Origin: an uncultured Pseudobdellovibrionaceae bacterium
GTDB lineage: Bacteria; Bdellovibrionota; Bdellovibrionia; Bdellovibrionales; Bdellovibrionaceae
DNA length: 18,000 bases
Direction: 5' to 3'
Assembly (NCBI GenBank): GCA_937900305.1
Contig: CALCCV010000014.1
Coordinates: forward strand, 1 to 18,000
Below, piece by piece: positions 15,052-18,000 of the stretch. A model generated the notes under the pieces. The model was not told the origin of the DNA, did no database searches, and saw only the letters and a program-made list of their open reading frames with translations. Position 1 is the first letter of the stretch; the number at the start of each line of letters is the position of its first letter. The translations under genes and the position numbers were made by a program.

Positions 15052-15504
15052 ATGCTCGGAGTTTTTACCAAAACACTTTTATCAGCTGTCCTCAGTCTAT
15101 CAATCGGCCTGCCGGTGGCCCATGCCGGAGAAACCCCGCCTCCAATGGCCTCACAAACGGATCGATTAGTTAGTTTGCGCGATCAAAAAAATAAAGTCGC
15201 TACTTTGGAAGATGAAATCCGAGTGGCTTTAGACAATGCTCCCAGCGATGCCAACACTATAACTCTCTTAGGAGGAACAGTGGGATCGTTGATTTTACTC
15301 AGCTTCTACACCCGCAGCACTAGCAATAAGACATTCGCCTATACCATCTTAGCCAGTATCACGTTTACGATCGCGGCACTTTGGAATGGCAATAGCGTCA
15401 ACATCGCACGCTCGGAAATTGAAAAGCTAAGCAAAGTGTTGGAAGAGATGAAAACGGATCTACGAGGCCAAGAAGAAGAATTGACATCTACTCAAGTTCC
15501 ATAA
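15052..15504 (+). CDS. Exported small membrane protein with coiled coils, function unknown
   Basis: A 150-residue protein I do not recognise. Residues 1-25 form a signal peptide (hydrophobic core 8-20, cut after AHA). After a proline-rich stretch comes a predicted coiled coil (about 36-62, RLVSLRDQKNKVATLEDEIR), then two membrane helices, about 69-87 and 95-112, joined by a short basic turn (RSTSNK), and a second coiled coil of charged residues (about 118-145). Both coils would thus lie on the same side of the inner membrane, probably the periplasm if the signal peptide is cut. The start is set by AGGAGG at 15042-15047, four bases before the ATG. It is the first of three plus-strand genes for exported proteins; the next begins 75 bases on. 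A role in envelope assembly is possible but unsupported. Confidence 0.72.
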   Translation: MLGVFTKTLLSAVLSLSIGLPVAHAGETPPPMASQTDRLVSLRDQKNKVATLEDEIRVALDNAPSDANTITLLGGTVGSLILLSFYTRSTSNKTFAYTILASITFTIAALWNGNSVNIARSEIEKLSKVLEEMKTDLRGQEEELTSTQVP

Positions 15505-15579
15505 CGGAACAGATGCCCGCGAAGACAATAGAGCGGCAGCGGATTGTTCAGTCGACTTCAGACAACATAAGGACGAGTC

Positions 15580-16323
15580 ATGAAAATCGAATCCACTATT
15601 CTAAATTCATTTTTCCCTCATTTTTTCATGATCGTCTTCATTTGTCTCAGTTTCAATGTTGAAGCCATTGCTGCGGATATCGTGCCTCCGAGTGATGATG
15701 AAATTCACGCAGCGACCCTTGAAGCCTGCAACTTGGTCACAGCGGTAGATTTTCGCGATGGACTAAAAAGTGATGACCTCCACGCGGGGCGATTTCCCTC
15801 AGCTAGATTTACCAAAATTCTGGACGACATCCGATTTGCATCTTTTCAAAATGGGATGTGGGGCACGACAGATTCGCTGGATCGGGTCGCGTGGATTGTG
15901 GGATCCAATGCATTTGAATACGCTTTAAATGAATGTTATGGAAACGACACTCAGTCTATTCACCTTTTCAGAAAGGCCGTTAGGCAATCATCAGAGGCTG
16001 GATACTATGCCAGCTTTGCAGTTAAAACTGCGGCCTTGTTGATTTTCGACCGAGGAATTCTAAAACTAGCGCGGGTCAATCCTCTCGCCGCCCTTGGCTC
16101 TAAAGTTTGGAGCGGAATTCAATTGGGTTATCTCGGAGTCTTGGGAAATCAAATGTGGAAAAGCATTTTTCCCGGGTCTGTCGATGCGACAGAAAAACCG
16201 CAAAATGTGGACCTAATGGAAAAGCTCTTACAGGAGCTTCGAGACCCAACCACTCGTGCAGATCTAGAACCCGCTGTCATTGATGTAAAAAAAATTATCG
16301 ACCCTCTCGCTAAAGACAAATGA
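15580..16323 (+). CDS. Secreted or periplasmic protein of unknown function
   Basis: A 247-residue protein that I do not recognise. A long signal peptide occupies residues 1-32 (hydrophobic core 11-25, cut after AIAA). The mature protein has two cysteines, Cys50 and Cys119, which could form a disulphide in the periplasm. The middle is mostly helical and moderately hydrophobic, especially 143-158 (ASFAVKTAALLIFD) and 176-195, but these do not look like certain membrane helices. The C-terminal 45 residues are charged. AAGGA at 15569-15573, six bases before the ATG, supports the start. It lies 75 bases after the preceding exported-protein gene in the same direction, and could share its transcript; codon use looks ordinary. 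A weak T-rich hairpin follows (16359-16387). Confidence 0.72.
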   Translation: MKIESTILNSFFPHFFMIVFICLSFNVEAIAADIVPPSDDEIHAATLEACNLVTAVDFRDGLKSDDLHAGRFPSARFTKILDDIRFASFQNGMWGTTDSLDRVAWIVGSNAFEYALNECYGNDTQSIHLFRKAVRQSSEAGYYASFAVKTAALLIFDRGILKLARVNPLAALGSKVWSGIQLGYLGVLGNQMWKSIFPGSVDATEKPQNVDLMEKLLQELRDPTTRADLEPAVIDVKKIIDPLAKDK

Positions 16324-16537
16324 AATATTGGCGATACGATAGAAGGCCAATGACCTTTAGAGCCAACTTTTTGCCTCTCATTTTTTTACATAGGTCTGTA
16401 AATTCAATCGTGAATGCGTGGGTACTCCATGTACCTGAACTGCAAGAAATGAAGAGTAAACCTTTTACTCCACATGGTTTATTGTGATGACAAATTCTTC
16501 CATGATCTACGAAACTATAAAATTAAACGGAGAAACC
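16324..16537 (+). promoter_or_regulatory. Intergenic region with hairpins before the duplicated-module protein gene
   Basis: The gap holds a weak terminator-like element: a short AGAG/CTCT stem (16359-16378) followed by seven T at 16381-16387. Farther on there is a perfect 7-base-pair hairpin with a 3-base loop, GAGTAAA-CCT-TTTACTC (16454-16470), about 70 bases before the next start codon and without a T run, so it may be an operator or a leader RNA hairpin. No clear promoter is seen. Two ATGs in frame before 16538 lack ribosome binding sites. Confidence 0.35.
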
Positions 16538-17215
16538 ATGAAACTGATCGCAATTACAACCCTCGTAATCTTGGGCCCTGTTGCTCAAGCCCAATTTACA
16601 AGTTTTAATACCAGCTTTCACTCTTCACCGAGCCAAATTTACAATGACCCAAACAATCCCGCTACTGGATACACAATCGAGATCACAAACCCCATGAAAA
16701 ATGGAATTCTAATCATGTCCAAAGGGACAGATAGCGAGCAAAACAGAAATGCCGGTCAAAGATTTTGTGAACGAGCATTTGGTGGTTCTTACGTGAAGTC
16801 CAAAGGCAATAATGGTGAGAAACACACGGGACTGATGATTTTCCAGGACAATAGCCTGACGCCAACAAATTCAGCCACGAAAGAAAACCACATTGAATAT
16901 CTAACCTGCGAAAATGCCACCAGCCGCACTAAACTTCCCAATAATGCAGATTTAACCGCAGCCAATATCCAGGCAGACAATCCTCAATTTCCGATGTACT
17001 ACCCCGATCTAACTATGACGGTAGATGGCGAGCCCCTACAAATCCTTGCGTCTTCGGAGCAAAATGCAAACGCGATTGGTCAGGCCGCCTGCAGAGCATT
17101 TAATCCCAGGTCCAACTTATACATGAACATGGTCGATATGGGCTCAGTGGCCGTATTCACAAATGGGGTCGCCTCTCGCCAAAAATCGATTTTACAAGGC
17201 GTCGTCTGCAAGTAG
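16538..17215 (+). CDS. Secreted protein with two tandem two-cysteine modules, function unknown
   Basis: A 225-residue exported protein I do not recognise. Residues 1-18 form a signal peptide (cut after AQA, leaving Gln19). The mature part is a tandem duplication: SEQNRNAGQRFCERAF at 66-81 matches SEQNANAIGQAACRAF at 173-188, and each is preceded by a strand-like segment (GILIMSKGT; PLQILAS) and followed by a hydrophobic strand (GLMIFQD; SVAVFTNG) and a closing cysteine. The four cysteines are Cys77, Cys124, Cys185 and Cys224, so each module probably has one disulphide. Residues 130-155 form the linker. The gene starts at the ATG preceded by GGAGA (16529-16533); upstream in-frame ATGs (16484, 16487, 16502) would bury the signal peptide. 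It is followed after 32 bases by a terminator. The fold suggests a periplasmic or secreted binding module, which is inference. Confidence 0.8.
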   Translation: MKLIAITTLVILGPVAQAQFTSFNTSFHSSPSQIYNDPNNPATGYTIEITNPMKNGILIMSKGTDSEQNRNAGQRFCERAFGGSYVKSKGNNGEKHTGLMIFQDNSLTPTNSATKENHIEYLTCENATSRTKLPNNADLTAANIQADNPQFPMYYPDLTMTVDGEPLQILASSEQNANAIGQAACRAFNPRSNLYMNMVDMGSVAVFTNGVASRQKSILQGVVCK

Positions 17216-17247
17216 ATAGGTGAATGCATCGTACGTCATCTGGCGAT

Positions 17248-17284
17248 AAAAAATGGAGGCCCCGAAAGGCGCCTCCATCCTTTT
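17248..17284. terminator. Bidirectional terminator between convergent genes
   Basis: ATGGAGGC (17253-17260) and GCCTCCAT (17271-17278) form a perfect 8-base-pair stem with a 10-base loop. On the minus strand it is followed by six T (17253-17248), a strong terminator for the OmpA-type lipoprotein gene. On the plus strand it is followed by CCTTTT, enough to stop the transcript of the duplicated-module protein as well. Confidence 0.85.
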
Positions 17285-17311
17285 CAAAGACTAGATTCGT
17301 CTTCTCGATTC

Positions 17312-17953
17312 TCAGTTGCTCGCTTGCGGAACTTTGCTTTCGTCCACCGCAATTTCAATTTCGACTCGGCGATTTTGCTGACGACCAGCGGCTGATTTAT
17401 TGTCAGCTACTGGTTGGCTTTCGCCAAGGCCCACCGTTGACACGGTGGTTGATGGAATTCCATTTGCGATCAGCACCGAACGAACGGCGTTGGCCCTGTT
17501 TTCAGAGAGGGTCGCATTCAATGCATCTGAACCGACATCGTCAGTATGCCCTTTCACTGTCAAAACATTTTCAGGATATTTCTTCATGATCGTCGCCATC
17601 TCTTTGATGCTGGCGATAGCTGCCGGCTTCAAATCTGATTTACCAGTATCGAATAAAATATCACTCTTCAATTTCGAAACAATGCCTTGATCCGTGCGCT
17701 TGGTCTCTGCCACCTTTTCAAGTTCTTTGGCCTGTTTATCTAAACGATTTCCGACAACGCCACCCACTCCAGCACCGAGGGCTGCCCCTAACAACGCTCC
17801 TTTTTCACGATTTCCGGTTTGGTGACCAATCACAGCCCCAGCCAATGCCCCAACACCCGCACCAATGCCAGCTCCCGCCATGGTCTTTTTGTTGTCACTT
17901 GCGCAACCAGCAAACACCGCCACGGCCAATGTCCCACAAATTATTTTTTTCAT
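17312..17953 (-). CDS. OmpA-family lipoprotein with glycine-zipper domain
   Basis: A 213-residue lipoprotein related to Pal, YiaD and YfiB types. Residues 1-17 form a lipoprotein signal ending FAGC, with Cys17 lipidated and Ala at the next position, which fits outer-membrane location. Residues 26-70 are a glycine-zipper segment (GAGIGAGVGALAGAVIG and ALLGAALGAGVGGVVG) that can pack in or on the membrane. Residues 95-203 form the OmpA-C domain that grips peptidoglycan: DILFDTGKSDLKP at 98-110, KGHTDDVGSDALNATLSENR at 134-153 with Asp138 and Arg153 as the expected diaminopimelate-binding pair, and GRQQNRRVEIEI at 190-201. AGGAG on the minus strand (17961-17965), seven bases from the ATG, sets the start. 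It likely links the outer membrane to the cell wall. The gene is complete; its promoter lies at the window edge. Confidence 0.93.
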   Translation of the reverse strand: MKKIICGTLAVAVFAGCASDNKKTMAGAGIGAGVGALAGAVIGHQTGNREKGALLGAALGAGVGGVVGNRLDKQAKELEKVAETKRTDQGIVSKLKSDILFDTGKSDLKPAAIASIKEMATIMKKYPENVLTVKGHTDDVGSDALNATLSENRANAVRSVLIANGIPSTTVSTVGLGESQPVADNKSAAGRQQNRRVEIEIAVDESKVPQASN

Positions 17954-18000
17954 GAATAGACTCCTTTTTTTAAAGTTTCAGTTTTAATTTTTGTGTAGCT

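Noticed and set aside
15544..15571. TTGTTC and CATAAG with a 16-base gap, possible promoter for the gene at 15580.
   Set aside because: The transcript would start too close to the start codon and lose the ribosome binding site it overlaps.
17224..17589. A 121-codon plus-strand frame at the right end.
   Set aside because: It crosses the terminator hairpin and lies opposite the OmpA-type gene; it is a shadow.
1..18000. CRISPR arrays, tRNA or rRNA genes, insertion sequences and phage or defence modules.
   Set aside because: No spaced repeat arrays, cloverleaf sequences, transposase or integrase motifs, or recognisable defence genes were seen on either strand.

Overview
The window reads as an ordinary chromosomal stretch of a Gram-negative bacterium with about 45-50% GC (estimated by eye). 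It carries an outer-membrane beta-barrel protein, an RND pump with a TolC-type exit duct, an OmpA-type lipoprotein and several Sec signal peptides. The gene style (lipoprotein-rich, many short secreted proteins of unknown function) reminds me of Bdellovibrionota or deltaproteobacteria. That placement is inference; no rRNA or other marker gene is present. I saw no tRNA, CRISPR array, insertion sequence or phage module.

Layout. Bases 1-2000 hold a short YacG-type zinc protein, an HU-type DNA-binding protein with its own promoter and a strong terminator, and an ATP-type phosphofructokinase. Bases 2046-6663 are a complete five-gene branched-chain amino acid (LIV-type) ABC transporter operon in the order binding protein, two permeases, two ATPases; the last four genes overlap end to start. 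It meets a convergent 74-residue Xre-type regulator with a strong ribosome binding site. Bases 6965-8136 hold a gap with nested inverted repeats, a 73-residue disordered protein, a long palindromic terminator and a basic 158-residue protein.

Bases 8137-9172 contain a broken receiver-domain fragment on the minus strand that has no start codon, then a small barrel protein of about eight strands. Bases 9295-14702 are a minus-strand efflux operon: TetR regulator, TolC-like outer membrane factor, HAE1-type RND pump. No periplasmic adaptor gene lies in the operon. An A/T-rich control region precedes tetR.

Bases 15052-17215 carry three consecutive plus-strand genes for exported proteins of unknown function. 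The last one is a tandem duplication of a two-cysteine module. The window ends with a convergent glycine-zipper/OmpA lipoprotein whose terminator is shared with the plus strand.

I did not find a clearly new multi-gene system. The points most worth following are the adaptor-less RND operon, the duplicated-module secreted protein, the receiver relic and the possible structured RNA between the Xre gene and the disordered protein.
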